DNA of 64,000 nucleotides from Eudasyphora cyanicolor (taxonomy: Eukaryota > Arthropoda > Insecta > Diptera > Muscidae), in contig OZ005736.1 of NCBI GenBank assembly GCA_963930755.1, positions 107,727,136-107,791,135 on the forward strand, in the 5' to 3' direction. The notes beneath the pieces are model-generated. The model saw only the letters and a list, made by a program, of their open reading frames with translations. It was not told the DNA's origin and did no database searches. Position 1 is the first letter of the stretch. Each line of letters begins with the position of its first letter. Both the position numbers and the translations under genes were made by a program. Below, piece by piece: positions 1-11,087 of this stretch.

Positions 1-239
1 TTACAATTTAAATATTATACATTTTTATAAATTGTTATATATCTATATTTATTAATTTTATGTTTTTATACTTTTTATAGTTTTATATTTTCATATTTTT
101 ATACTTTTTTATTTTTATATTTCTAGCCTGATGTGAATTGCGGCCAAAGACCTCGCATTATTCGCTTCCAAGGTTCAATTGACTCAGCAATTGAAGGTAC
201 ACGTCCATCTGCTGAGCAACTCGAGATGGACAACGATTT
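1..239. other. AT-rich DNA, no gene seen
   Basis: The first 125 bases are nearly pure A/T. Bases 126-239 are more balanced and can be read open in one frame, but I do not recognise the product. They may be part of the mariner relic that follows. Confidence 0.5.
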
Positions 240-478
240 TGTTCGAAAAATAATTATTTCTGACTCCATGTCGGTTGCGATTTGATGTCATTAGACTTTC
301 TTGTGGGGTACCGTGCATTCATGCGAACAATTCATTAACGATGCAGGACCTTAAGGCGAATATCAAGCAAGACATTCGTGAAATAGAGTCAGAATCCGTC
401 ACAAAGTTCTGGGAAAATTGGGTTGACAGGAAGCTGACAGAAATTGACATACTATTCCAGGATAAGACCAGGATCTAG
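240..478 (+). pseudogene. Mariner-type transposase 3' relic (R0)
   Basis: Eroded C-terminal piece of a mariner-like transposase. Read across frameshifts it gives CDL-x2-LDF followed by a LWG-like box near 275-310, which corresponds to the CDLTPLDFFLWG segment carrying the third catalytic aspartate in DD41D elements. The frame then continues as MQDLKANIKQDIREI and FWENWVDRK (341-450), matching the helical C-terminal part of other mariners in this window. There is no N-terminal DNA-binding domain and no inverted repeat, and at least two frameshifts are needed, so it is a dead fragment. The lineage cannot be fixed from so short a piece. Confidence 0.55.
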
Positions 479-2141
479 TTTCGTAAGTTTCCGCTAAGCA
501 TTAGTTCGAAGCAGCAAGAGCAACAACAAACGCAGCACCACTACAGAGCCCCAACGATTTTTCCAAAATAAGAACGGGATCTAGTTTCGTGAGTTTTTGG
601 CTAAGCATTAGTTCGAAGCAACAATAGTAACAACCTTTTCTAAATATCATAAAATATTCTTCATAATCCTTTATAGTTTTAATCTTTCAACATTTTTAAA
701 ATTTATGAAGAATATTTAATGTAAATTGTTCATAAATTTAGGAAAAATAATGTATATTATAATACATTAGTATTGCCAATTTTCCTCGAGTGTATCACTA
801 ATACTACTGCTGCATTCTATCTTCAATGACATCTTTCGTGTCATTAACGTTTTTTCAACGTCCATTCATTTTTCTTCGACTTTTTTGAATTTGTCTGGTT
901 TCCAGTTTTTTTCGACTTTTTGTTTTGGACTCTTAAATATTCGTGCATTCTGCACATACGTCGAGACGCACATAAAAATGTCAGTTGCATATGGTGGCAT
1001 TAAACAAAAGAATTGCTTGGCCGGCTCAGATGGATGGATGACTGGATGGATGGCTGGTCAGTTGGTTGTAATGGCCTAAAGCTAAAATGTTGGTATACAT
1101 ATTTCAATATAGTAAAGTTCAACAAAAAGAAAAAAACTTGCAAAAAAGTGGAAAGATGATGATGCCAATGACGACAAAGCTGAAGGCCTAAACTCCAAAA
1201 TATTTTGTTCAGCATTTCTTGACTGTAGTTGAAAATATTTTCTTCAAGTATTATTTATGGTATTCTGTTGGGCTTTGTTTGGAGTTATTTTACTCAGTCT
1301 TTTGGTATTTGGATTTAAAAAGAGTTAAATTATATGTTTTGTATGCGAGACATTTTTCAACAAACTATTTTTTAAGTGGTTCGTTTTTCTCGGTCTTTCC
1401 CCAAGAAGAAACCTTGACAAAAGATAGGTTTATTTCTCCCTTTTTGATTTCGTTTTCATATAACAAAAGCCATCTGCCAACCTCAGCCAAAACCCTCTTA
1501 AAAGAAAAAACAAGCCTATATCTTCCTTTTGCAAAAAAAAATAAAAAACATTTAAGAAAATAAGTGATTTTTTGGTTAAGGAAACAATAGTTATCAAAAA
1601 GTCAACAGCACCACCCGTTTTCATGCGGTTCTGTGCTTCTCAAGTATCTACGCCTGTGTTCCAAAAACCTTTCAAAAGAATTCGTTGTATGCCAAGTCAG
1701 CCCAGGCCAATACTATAGTCGGCAAGTCAAGACAGATGCAGCACCAAAAACAAAACTTGCCACAATACTTGTCGTCGCAGCATCGGTTAAGAGAAAACAA
1801 ACGCAAATGGGTAAATCGTTGCCATTCATTGTACATCTTTCGGTTTTTTTGCCTTTAGGGCATTTCTGGGTTTGGATCTGGTATTTAAAAGAAAAGATTT
1901 TTGTAAAACAAAAGCAACATATTTCTTTTGGCAGATGGAGCTTAGCATAAAAAGTGATTGTTCAGTAGAAATTGGTCGGGATTCAATGGTGGGGCAAATT
2001 TTCACATTCGCATTGTTCAAAATCTATGAAACGAGAAAGACGCCAGCAAAATGGTTTCAATTTGTATCAAGGTTCCAATAAGAGGAAATGCAATAAAAAT
2101 GACTAGAGGTAGAAATGCGAAGTTTGAAGAAGACTCAGGAC
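479..2141. other. No gene recognised; short GGAT microsatellite
   Basis: A/T-rich DNA with only short chance frames. A small (GGAT)n-like patch lies at about 1029-1053. The phrase 'cgggatctagtttcgtgagttt' style sequence occurs twice (about 470-495 and 568-595), suggesting a short old duplication. No splice-site-bounded exon could be defended. Confidence 0.5.
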
Positions 2142-2463
2142 TACACCATTTCCAAATGTAATTCAGAAAAGATCCATTTGCAATTCAGAACTCGTCACTT
2201 GAAATTCAGATTTTCTATTTATTTTTCAGAATTCGTCAACTGAAAATCAGAATTTCCATTTGAAATTCAGAAGTCGTCATTTGAATTTCAGATTTTACAT
2301 TTAGAATTCAGAACTCCTCAATTGAAATCCAGAATATCCATTTGTAATTCAGAATTCGTCAGCTGAAATTCAGAACTCGACACTTGAAATGCAGAACTCG
2401 ACATTTGAAATTCAGAACTTTTCATTTGAAATTCGGAATTCTTCACTTGAAATTCAGAAATTA
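2142..2463. repeat. Degenerate ~21-bp minisatellite
   Basis: About 15 imperfect units built on 'cacttgaaattcagaa', most preceded by 'actcgt' or 'tttcc'. Units such as 'catttgaaattcagaa' recur every 20-23 bases. No open frame runs through it. Confidence 0.8.
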
Positions 2464-2640
2464 GATTTTCAGAACATTTTAATGAGAAATTAAGTATGTA
2501 GGATTGAAGTTATACACATACATCCTCAGCCAGAAAAAGCATAGCTGGTCGTGGATTGGGATGTAAGTGGTGCAAGTGAAACCAGCTTATATGTGGCCAA
2601 ACATAATTTTGTAGGAACAAATGGCCATTCGTAATAATAA

Positions 2641-4240
2641 CCAGTAAGGAAAGGCTAAAGTCGGGCGGTGCCGACTATATAATACCCTACACCACTCTCG
2701 TAATATTGAATAACTCTGATATATAAATTTTGTAATTCATGTATAAATTGTTTACATAAATTTACTTTTGGGACATTTTATACTTAAATAATACCCTGTA
2801 CCACAGTGTGGTGTAGGGTATAAAAACGATTGGATCTAAAGAGCCCAATCGGATGAAACATATATATGGGAGCTATAGCTAAATCTTTACCGATTTTCTT
2901 CAAAATCGGCAATGTTGGTTCATGAATCAAGAAACTCTACCATTCTAAATTTAAAAACGATTGGATGTAAAATATAGCTTCTGTAGAACTAAAGGGCCAA
3001 ATCGGACGAAACATATATATGGGAGCTATAGCTAAATCTTAACCGATTTTCTTTAAATTCGGTAGTGTTGGTTCATGGATCAAGAAACTATACCATTCTA
3101 AATTGCAAAACGATTGGATGTAAAATACAGCTTTTATGGGACTAAAGGGCCAAATCGGACGAAACATATATACGGGAGCTATAGCTAAATCTTAACCGAT
3201 TTTCTTCAAATTCGGCAGTGTTGGTTCATGGATCAAGAAACTCTACCATTCTAAATTTCAAAATGATTGGATGTAAAATACAGCTTCTACAGGACTAAAG
3301 GGCCAAATCGGACTAAACATGTATATGGGAGATATAGCTAAATCTTAACCGATTTTCTTAAAATTCGGTAGTGTTGGTTCATGGATCAATAAACTCTACC
3401 ATTCTAAATTTCAAAACGATTGGATATATAATGCAGCTTCTATAGAACTAAAGGGCCAAATCGGACGAAACATATATATGGGAGCTATAGCTAAATCTTA
3501 ACCGATTTTCTTCAACTTCGGTAGTGTTGGTTCATGGATCAAGAAACTCTACCGTTCTAAATTTCAAAATGATTGGATGTAAAATACAGCTTCTTCAGGA
3601 CTAAAGAGAAAAATCGGACGAAACATATATATGGGAGCTATAGCTAAATCTTAACCGATTTTCTTCAAATTCGGCAATGTTGGTTCATGGATCAAGAAAC
3701 TCTACCATTCTAAATTTCAAAACGATTGGATGTAAAATACAGCTTTTATAGGACTAAATGGCCAAATCGGACGAAACATATATATGGGAGCTATAGCTAA
3801 ATCTTGACCGATTTTCTTCAAATTCGGTAGTGTTGGTTCATGGATCAAGAAACTCTACCATTCTAAATTTCAAAATGATTGGATGTAAAATACAGCACCT
3901 ACAGGACTAAAGAGCAAAATCGGACGAAACATATATATGGGAGCTATAGCTAAATCTTAACCGATTTTTTCAAATTCGGCAATGTTGGTTCATGGATCAA
4001 GAAACTCTACCATTCTAAATTTCAAAACGATTGGATGTAAAATACAGCTTCTATAGGACTAAAGGGCCAAATCGGACGAAACATATATATGGGAGCAATA
4101 TCTAAATCTGAACCGATTTCAACCAAATTCAATAGCGATCTTAACAGCCGCGAAATACTCTAAACTGCAAAATTTCAGAACGATCGGAGTGAAATTGCGA
4201 CCTGTAGTCGACGAACAACTTTACATGGACAGACGGACGG
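2641..4240 (-). mobile_element. HINE/DINE-like non-coding element HA1
   Basis: Starts with 'ccagtaaggaaaggctaaag' and a GC-rich 'gtcgggcggtgccgac' block, then a module flanked by 'ataccctacaccac' (about 2684) and its inverse 'gtggtgtagggtat' (about 2808), then a tandem core, then a unique tail ending near 'ggacagacggacgg'. The same parts occur in reverse order at 52366-53200. Subterminal inverted repeats plus a tandem core without coding capacity are the hallmarks of Helentron-associated DINE-1/HINE elements in flies; assignment to that class is inference. It is truncated at the tail end compared with the 52-kb copy. Confidence 0.65.
2822..4110. repeat. ~153-bp tandem core of HA1, about 8 units
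   Basis: Each unit carries 'catatatatgggagctatag', 'ttaaccgattttcttcaaat', 'ttggttcatggatcaagaaa' and 'acgattggatgtaaaat'. These recur about every 150-156 bases with a few per cent divergence. The sister copy at 52 kb has only about 3 units, so unit number varies between insertions. Confidence 0.85.
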
Positions 4241-4305
4241 ATGTGCCACAAAAACAAATTGTGATTGTTTCATTAGAAATATAAAATTAACTTTTTCAGG
4301 CTTTA

Positions 4306-5570
4306 CAGGGTGGCTGATATGTAATGCAACAAAGTAAAGCGCTATATTTTTTTTAAATTTTTGTTCAAAAGCAAAAATGTCGGAAATAACAGAAACAGTT
4401 TAGATTTGTTCGAATTGGCCACCTTTGGTACGAATTATAGCCTTCAAACGACCGACAAAGCCATCACACGCTGCACGAAAGTTGCTCTGCGGTATTTTGG
4501 CCCATTCCCGGCGAAGCGCCGTCTTGAGATGATCGATACTTTGGTATTTTTTAGTGCGAACCTTACTCTCTAAAATGTCCCAGGCGCAAAAGTCCAACGG
4601 ATTGAGATCCGGAGATCTTGGTGGCCATTGTGCTGTAGAAATGAAGCGAGGAACCTCCTTTTTAAGCCATTTTTGGTTGACGCGTGCTGAGAGCGATGGT
4701 GCTGAGTCCTGTTGGAATGTCCATAGTCTGCGGCCGAAATGTTTGTCTGCCCAGGGCTTCAATACTGTCTTTAGGACATTTTCCCGGTAATATTCGGCAT
4801 TTATTTTGACCCCATGGACGATGAATACGAGCTTGGAGCGACCATCGGCCGTTACGGCGGCCCACACCATTAACATCGGCGGCGCTTGAGTTCTGGTGGC
4901 CAATCGAAGGTGTACATTTTCAGCTGACCTCTTTGGCAAGTAAACCCGATCATTTTGTTTGTTCACAAACTGCTCAATTTGGAGAAAAACCAAATTCGGT
5001 GGCCACTTTCGTGCAAGCGAAGCAACTTGGCTCTTTCCAGTCTAAATTTTTTTTGTGCATCGGTGAGCTCTTGCACTTTTTGAAACTTCAATGGCTTTAG
5101 TCCAAGCTCATTTTTTAATATGTGTTGTATCCGTTCTCGTGATATGTTCAGCTCACGAGCAATTTTTCTACCACTGCGGCGTGGATTTCGATCAAATCTG
5201 GCCTTCACTTTTCTGATCATTTCTGGTGTTGTTACCGTTTTTTTCGTCCACTTTTTGGACGCGATGCAACACTGTCAGTATCACGGTAACGAGCAACGGT
5301 ACGAGAAACAAAAGATTTATTCACATTTAAATGCTGGAGGGCTCTAACGATAGCCACTTGTGTTTTTCCACCCAAATATAAGGCAATCACACTATCACGT
5401 TTGAATTCCATCACGAATAACTTTTTTTCTGAATGCAATAGACCAAATGCTTTTGTAAGCTTGTAAACAATAAAATGAACTGTCACTGAAATAAATCTGT
5501 CAGCTATCAGACTAGCGGTTTAGAAATGATAGCAACCTGAAGATGGTTGCAATACATATCAGCCACCCTG
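4306..5570 (-). mobile_element. maT-type (DD37D) Tc1/mariner copy A
   Basis: A 1265-bp insertion bounded by inverted repeats: 'cagggtggctgatatgtaat' at 4306 and its inverse ending 'atcagccaccctg' at 5570. TA dinucleotides lie directly outside at 4304-4305 and 5571-5572, the usual Tc1/mariner target duplication. Two more copies lie at 23613-24939 and 36719-37916. The transposase is on the minus strand and broken. Confidence 0.92.
4400..5486 (-). pseudogene. maT-type transposase, copy A, broken
   Basis: The family enzyme is a DDD transposase that cuts and rejoins DNA at the element ends. Here it lies in three frames. The N-terminal helix-turn-helix part (MEFKRDSVIALYLGGKTQVA, from about 5412 downwards) ends at a one-base loss in the poly-T tract near 5240; the next frame (5220-4963) carries the RELNISRERIQHILKNELG helix; the last (4993-4400) carries the catalytic core with FQQDSAP and SPDLNPLDF. 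The spacing from the second D (in QQD) to the third D (in PLD) is 37 residues, which defines the DD37D (maT) group. Compared with copy B, a 16-base deletion near 4981 removes the SDEKPF motif with the first catalytic D. It therefore cannot be active. Confidence 0.9.
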
Positions 5571-5572
5571 TA

Positions 5573-6594
5573 AATATCTTACAAAATTAATACAAACCCT
5601 GTTTCTGCACATCCTTTGGGAATAAATTTTTTATTTACATATATATTACTGACACATCCTTGCTATAATAATCTTTAAGGTGTGCCACAATAATCTAAAT
5701 TGTGATTTTTTCAAATACACTTACGATTTTTCTATATTAACTCCTGCTTTGTAAGGAATCAGGAGGAAACAGAATGCTATTTGAATCCAAAAACTCTTCA
5801 CCCTTCCCACGAATTTGCTTAATCAACATAAAAACGGAAAACAATTGTTTACAATGTAAGCAAAAACATTGCAACAACATTTAACTACGACAATGATAAA
5901 GATCAAACTCCTAGCTATTACCAAGTACATAGTCTCCCTGGCTAGCATCAGCATTATCTTCGTTTCAATCTGAATGAGGATCATCTATTCCATTTCATTC
6001 CGTGATGTGTTGGTTTTTTCCTCCATCATATACACACTCGTACATGAAGGTAGTCTATCCCAGAGAAACCATCAACAATGTATGTGATGATACCGAACAA
6101 TATTAGTTTACACAAACGATTTTTTCTTCAGTTTTTTCGTAGAATCTAATCAGTAAAGGTACATCTTCAGAGCTCCCCATCGACGTTGCTTGGTTTTGCC
6201 CGTCCGTCCATTCGTTCTCCTATTCAATGTAATAAACTTTAGCTTTACTTTGGACTGCATAGGGTGTGCACGTGTGTACAAACAACTCCCGCTAGGAGAC
6301 GAGAGTGTGCATTAAATGAGTCGAAAAATGCTAAGTTAATGATGTTGGCAGTGATGTGGATTTCGGTCTGTAGAGGTCCACCGAATATTGGACTTTGGGG
6401 GGGAGGAAAATTGAACCGAGTGTCTAGTGGTTTCTTTTTAATCATATGTTATTTCTACAGCGAAATCTCTTCCCACACGAAGTCTTGACAGAAAGTCAGG
6501 TTCATAAGCAAGTTCGTGCTTTTAACTTTTTTGGAATATCAAATTGCTCCTGGTATTACCGTGTAGGGAGTGTACAAATATGAAGAACTGCGCT
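5573..6594. other. No gene recognised
   Basis: Apparently single-copy within the window, A/T-rich, with no transposase, inverted end or convincing exon. A small frame at 6264-6488 overlaps another on the other strand and has no supporting motif. Confidence 0.5.
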
Positions 6595-7420
6595 TTTATT
6601 TTTTTTAATTGCACAAAAACCTTCCGCACCGATTGCAATTACTTATGCTCGAAACCGAATTTTTAGTTTAGAATTTTTTCCTGATTTTCAAATTTGAGAA
6701 AAAAAATGTTTATAATAAGTCTGCTAAATCGCGGATCTTAATTCACTTTGATATCGTGACCACTAATCTGCTTTTTAATCTAAAATTGGACATATAGTTT
6801 TTGAGATATGGCGGTTTTTTTTTCAAAATATATATATTATTTTTAAATGAGTAGATGCGCAGCAAATTATTAAACGGCGATATTTTAAAGAATGTTTATG
6901 GCAATTATTTTTGTTCAATTTTTAAATCAGAACATTATACTCAGCGTGCCTCAAGCTGTAGAAAGTTGGCCTAGTTTGACACCAAAACGTCAATCAAGGC
7001 CAACTTCCGCCTGAGACACGCTGTATATAATGTTCTGATATAGAAATTTAACAACAAAAAATTGGCAAAAACAATCTTCCAAATACCGCCATTTAATAGT
7101 TTGTTGTGTGGTGATCACGAATCTGCTCTTTGATCTAGAATCTGTGATATAGTTTTGGAGATATAGTTTGGAGATACTTTGCAAATTTTAAAACCTCCGT
7201 ATCTCAAAAACTTTATGACCAATTTGAAATCAAAAAGCTGATTCGTGATCGCGACATCAAAGTGAACTGAGATCCGCGACTTAGCAGACTTACTATAAAA
7301 ATTAATTTTTTCTCAAATTTGAAAATCAGGAAAAAATCAAAACCAAAAAGTTCGGTTTCGAGCATCAGTAATTGCATTCGGTGCGGAAGGTTTTTGATCG
7401 CAAAGTAAAAAAAAAATATT
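6595..7420. repeat. ~0.8-kb foldback palindrome
   Basis: Left arm about 6609-6971 and right arm about 6996-7403 are inverted copies. Paired landmarks: 'aaaccttccgcacc' (6617) with 'ggtgcggaaggttt' (7380); 'ctcgaaaccgaa' with 'ttcggtttcgag'; 'agtctgctaaatcgcgga' with 'tccgcgacttagcagact'; 'agaaagttggcct' with 'aggccaacttcc' beside the centre. The loop is only about 24 bases. The right arm is about 45 bases longer. No coding capacity. It looks like a foldback element or a MITE with very long inverted repeats; clear target duplications were not found. Confidence 0.85.
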
Positions 7421-7790
7421 TATTTGTAATTAGTTCATCATCGTAGTCACTACGATGTCGGGGATGACAAAAAAAGGGACTAACCCTACTGTACATTGTA
7501 CTTATACATAACATTTTCTGCTCTAATTTGCTAACATAAATACAAAAAAATAATTATTTTTTAATTTTTTGTTTAAATTTCCAATTATCATGGAAATTAC
7601 TTCTACTATTTGGACTAGATTTTTTGAAGTATAACCCCGACAGTACAGGGCTACTCTTTAAATTTAAGGTATTTACACCATGCAACAACATTTTTGTCGA
7701 AGGGCTACGCATAACATTTTCTGGTGTAATATGGAGACCTAAAAACGAAAAAAAAAATTAAAAAAAACAATTTATGGCAAATTTGTTTTT
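7421..7790. other. No gene recognised
   Basis: A/T-rich spacer between the palindrome and HA3. A phrase near 7690 'tgcaacaacatttttgtcgaag' resembles old repeat DNA seen near 47750. Nothing coding is visible. Confidence 0.45.
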
Positions 7791-9240
7791 TTTATACCCT
7801 ACACCACACTGTTGTACAGGGTATTATATGCGACCGGGTACAGGTCGCAATTATGAATTTGGTTAAAATCGGTTCAGATTTAGATATAACCCCCATATAT
7901 ATGTTACCCCCGATTTGACATGTAAGCGCTGTAAAAACTTAATTTTATATCCGATCAGTATGCAATTCGGCAGAAAGAGGTTTCCTACTATATGAATGGA
8001 CACTTTTAAATTTGGAAGAAATCGGTTCAGATTTAGATATATCCCCCTTATATACGTTAGCCCAGATTTGACATGTAAGCGCTTTAAAAATTTTATTTTA
8101 TATCCGATCAGTGCGAAATTCGGCAAAAAGAGGTTTCTTTCTACATGAAGGAATACTGCCAAATTCGGAGAAAATCGGTTCAGCTTTAGATATAGCCCCC
8201 ATATATGTATATTAAGCCGGGTCGATTTGTGGGGAGGCAAAAAAAGTCGCCATTGCTCAGTGAAAATCGTATTCTAGGGATCAAAATAAGAAACTTTGCC
8301 GAAGGAACCATTTGGACATTTGGACTCGATTGGAGCACTCTAAATTGGTCAAAGTGGGATTTTTTCCGGGACATCAGAATTCGTTTTAGAGGTATGGTTC
8401 CTTCGGCAAAGTTTCTTATTTTGATCCCTAGAATACGATTTTCACTGAGCACTTCACTGAGTGGGGGTCGGTCATACATTTGGACTCGATTGGAGCACTC
8501 TAAATGGGTCAAAGTGGGATTTTTTCCGGGACATCAGAATTCGTTTTAGAGGTATGGTTCCTTCGGCAAAGTTTCTTATTTTGATCCCTAGAATACGATT
8601 TTCACTGAGCAATGGGCGACCTTTAAATCGACCCGCCCTAATAACACTTTTAAATTTGAAGAAATCGGTTCAGATTTAGATATATCCCCCTTATATACGT
8701 TAGCCCCGATTTGACATGTAAGCGCTTTAAAAATTGTATTTTATACCCGATCAGTGCGAAATTCGGCAAAAAGAGGTTTCTTTCTACATGAAGGAATACT
8801 GCCAAATTCGGAGAAAATCGGTTCAGCTTTAGATATAGCCCCCATATATGTATATGTTACCCCGATTTGACATGTAAGCCCTGTAGAGACTGTATATCCG
8901 ATCATTACGAAATTCGACAGAAATACGATTTTTAATCGGTTCAGATTTATATAAAACCTCCATATATATGTCCCTCCTGATTTGGCATCAAAGCGCTATA
9001 GAAGTTGCACTTTACTTCCGATCATTAAAATGTTCCAGAAATATGTTTCTCAATTTAGGAACGAATATTGCTTAATTTAGCGATTATCGGTTCAGAATTA
9101 GATAATATGTATGGGCCTACCCATTAACCAATTATTATTATCACAATGACTAAGGGTGTAAGGGAGGTGTAATGTAAGGGAGGTGTAGGGTATTAAATAG
9201 TCGGCCCCGCCCGACTTTCTGCCTTTCCTTACTGGTTTTT
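7791..9240 (+). mobile_element. HINE/DINE-like element HA3, divergent
   Basis: Begins with 'tataccctacaccacactgt' and 'acagggtattat', and ends with 'gtgtagggtatt', a GC-rich 'gtcggccccgcccgac' block and 'gcctttccttactgg'. This is the same terminal architecture as HA1 and HA2. Its tandem core (~160 bp; 'cggttcagatttagatata' plus 'gatttgacatgtaagcgc') differs from theirs, so it is a separate subfamily. An inverted-repeat MITE is inserted at 8212-8641. Confidence 0.65.
8212..8641. mobile_element. 430-bp inverted-repeat MITE inside HA3
   Basis: Ends are inverted: 'ttaagccgggtcgattt' at 8212 and the inverse of 'ttagggcgggtcgattt' at 8641, each flanked by TA (8210-8211, 8642-8643). A further ~56-base arm ('gctcagtgaaaatcgtattc' onward, 8254-8309) is repeated inverted at 8395-8450 and again at 8555-8610. 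The segment 8317-8450 is duplicated at 8477-8610, offset 160 bases, with a single difference noticed. The TA target and lack of genes suggest a non-autonomous Tc1/mariner-type element; the frames through it are repeat translation, not genes. Confidence 0.82.
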
Positions 9241-9249
9241 TAAATGTTT

Positions 9250-9420
9250 TTTTTAAATCAAATTATCTTGGAATTTGCCTAAGTATAAAGCCGGGATTCA
9301 CGTTAAATTAAAGGAAATTATGAGGAATACAAATGTTAGTAACCACACTGTCACGCAGAAACAGAAGATTAGTAACTGTCGTTAAAACAATTAGAAATAT
9401 TTTATTTTTTTTTCAAAAAA
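9250..9420 (+). repeat. HINE-like unit with AGTAACTGTCGTT motif
   Basis: Contains 'attagtaactgtcgttaaaa' near 9368 after 'cacgcagaaacagaag'. The same block occurs at about 14655, 15065 and 43555, and inverted at about 17945 and 18190. It is a conserved piece of a dispersed non-coding repeat. Confidence 0.55.
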
Positions 9421-9581
9421 AATCGTTTTTTGCTGGCATGAAAAAACAACATAAATAGAAAAAAATTGCAAACAAATGTTTATTCCAATTTTTGAGAGAT
9501 AACATCTTAACGAAGAAAACAAGGCCTATTTAAAGAAAATCTATGGATAAATGTAAAAAATATCGCATTTTTGGTAGAATT

Positions 9582-9694
9582 TTAACATAATCCGGTTTTT
9601 ATACACCCACTATTATCAGATGCTGCGGGTCAAAAGTGTAACATAATCCGGTCTATACACCCACTATTATCAGATGCTGCTGGCAAAAAGTGTA
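9582..9694. repeat. Tandem duplication, 57-bp unit
   Basis: 'taacataatccggt' through 'cagatgctgc' and 'aaaagtg' occurs twice in direct succession, at 9582-9638 and 9639-9694, with few differences. Confidence 0.85.
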
Positions 9695-10048
9695 ACACAT
9701 AGATGGTGTAACCTAAGAGCCCCAAGAATATTTGGCGGAAATCCGTTTTGGGCCATTTTGAGTAATTTTAACGTGTCTGGTTGGTAATTTTTGACAGAAT
9801 TAACGGATTGACTTCATATTTGGTATGTGTCAATATATTTTTTCACCCTCGAAGGGTCAAAATTTAGTGAAATATTGATTATTTCATACAAGCCCGTGCG
9901 GCTTGGGGTGGCGGGGGTGGTTTAAGGGGTTAAAAAAGTCAGCTTCGGAGAGCATCGACCATATAGAAGTTCTTCAAGAAAATATCTGGATTCTTCCAGA
10001 TAATTATAGTTTTCCAGTGACTGGTCAACTTACTTGGTTACATAAATA
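9695..10048. other. No gene recognised
   Basis: Moderately A/T-rich DNA with one GC-richer patch near 9893-9930. No motif, inverted end or exon signal that I can support. Confidence 0.45.
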
Positions 10049-11087
10049 AAGGGTTTTCCAATAGGGATGATATGATTTTGAAGTGAAATATCGGCCATTT
10101 GAAATATGTCATGATCTGTCATTTGTTTTTCATTGAAAATCAGTAGTGTTTACAATTTCATCATGGATAGATATACGCAAGGACAACGTTTAAAAATTAT
10201 TCAGTTTTATTATCAAAATAATCGTTCTTCAATTGCAACTTTTCGTGCGCTAAGTCCATTTTTTTAAGAGCTATCTTTTTGCCATTGACCAATTCCCGAT
10301 CCGAAGTGCTGTTAAGGAGCTAGACCAAAAATAAACATTCCGTTCACATTTGAAAATGATCCTAAGTCCATTTTTTTAAAATGAAAAATAGACACTTTCC
10401 AGTCGACCAACGACCTTGACACCCATGAGCAATATTTTAGCTCCCTCTAAGAGCTATTGTTTTGCCTTTAACCGATTCCCGATCCGACGTACCGTTAAAG
10501 AGCTAGAGCAAAAATAAACTTTCCGTTCACAATTGAAAATGATGATAAGTCAATTTTTTAAAAAAAATCCTCAAAAAACACTTTCCAGTCGACCTACGAC
10601 CTTGAAACCCAATAAGCAATATTTTAGCTCTCGTTAAGAGCTATCTTTTGGCCATTGACCGATTGTGGCTAAGTGCCACACAGCAAATGAAACAATTGAA
10701 TTGTTAGGAGAAACGTTTGGAGAGATTCGATTATTTCAAGAAATTGTGATATTGAATGGCCTCCAAGAAGTTGTGATTTAACACCATTAGACTATTTTTT
10801 GTGGGGTTATTTGCAGTCATTGGTCTTCCGAAATAAACCAGACTCTCTTCATGCTTTACAAGTCAATATTGAACGTGCCATTCATGACATACGACTTGAT
10901 TAAGTGGAAAAATTGCTCGAAAATTGGGTTCATCGAATTCGTTCCTGCAGAAGAAGTCGTGGGGGTCATTTGAATGACGTTTTATTTAGAACTTAACTGT
11001 ATCGATTGTACTTCACATTATATAAAAAACTTTTGAATTTCCTTAACAATAAGTGTGTTTTTTCAAAGAAAACCCTTTGCATATGAT
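10049..11087 (+). mobile_element. R1 rosa-type mariner derivative, copy 1
   Basis: Begins 'aagggttttccaataggga' after TA (10047-10048) and ends in a shortened right end near 'aaaaccctt'. The start of a transposase follows at 10164: MDRYTQGQRLKIIQFYYQNN, then RALSPFF. The centre (10260-10680) is not the expected catalytic core but a ~185-bp segment present about three times. The C-terminal part resumes at about 10745 with WPPRSCDLTPLDYFLWGY and runs to HRIRSCRRSRGGHL near 10970. The SCDLTPLD box is that of DD41D elements. Non-autonomous and without first or second catalytic aspartates. Confidence 0.85.
10260..10680 (+). repeat. ~185-bp tandem segment inside R1 copy 1
   Basis: Marked by 'aagagctatctttttgccat' type starts at about 10276, 10447 and 10636 and by 'cgatccgacgtaccgttaa'. 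One reading frame of the unit gives IDRFPIRRTVKELEQK, which resembles the second helix-turn-helix of mariner transposases. The unit thus seems to be a multiplied piece of the gene's own DNA-binding domain. Copies 2, 3 and 5 of R1 carry about two units. Confidence 0.7.

Noticed and set aside
1219..2081. Several 60-115 codon frames near the left end
   Set aside because: Overlapping frames on both strands, A/T-driven composition, no motif or splice boundary.
7863..8240. 125-codon minus-strand frame
   Set aside because: Translation of the HA3 tandem units; its internal peptide repeats follow the DNA period.
8186..8679. Three overlapping 70-115 codon frames on both strands
   Set aside because: All are translations of the inverted repeats of the MITE at 8212-8641; near-identical peptides arise on both strands.
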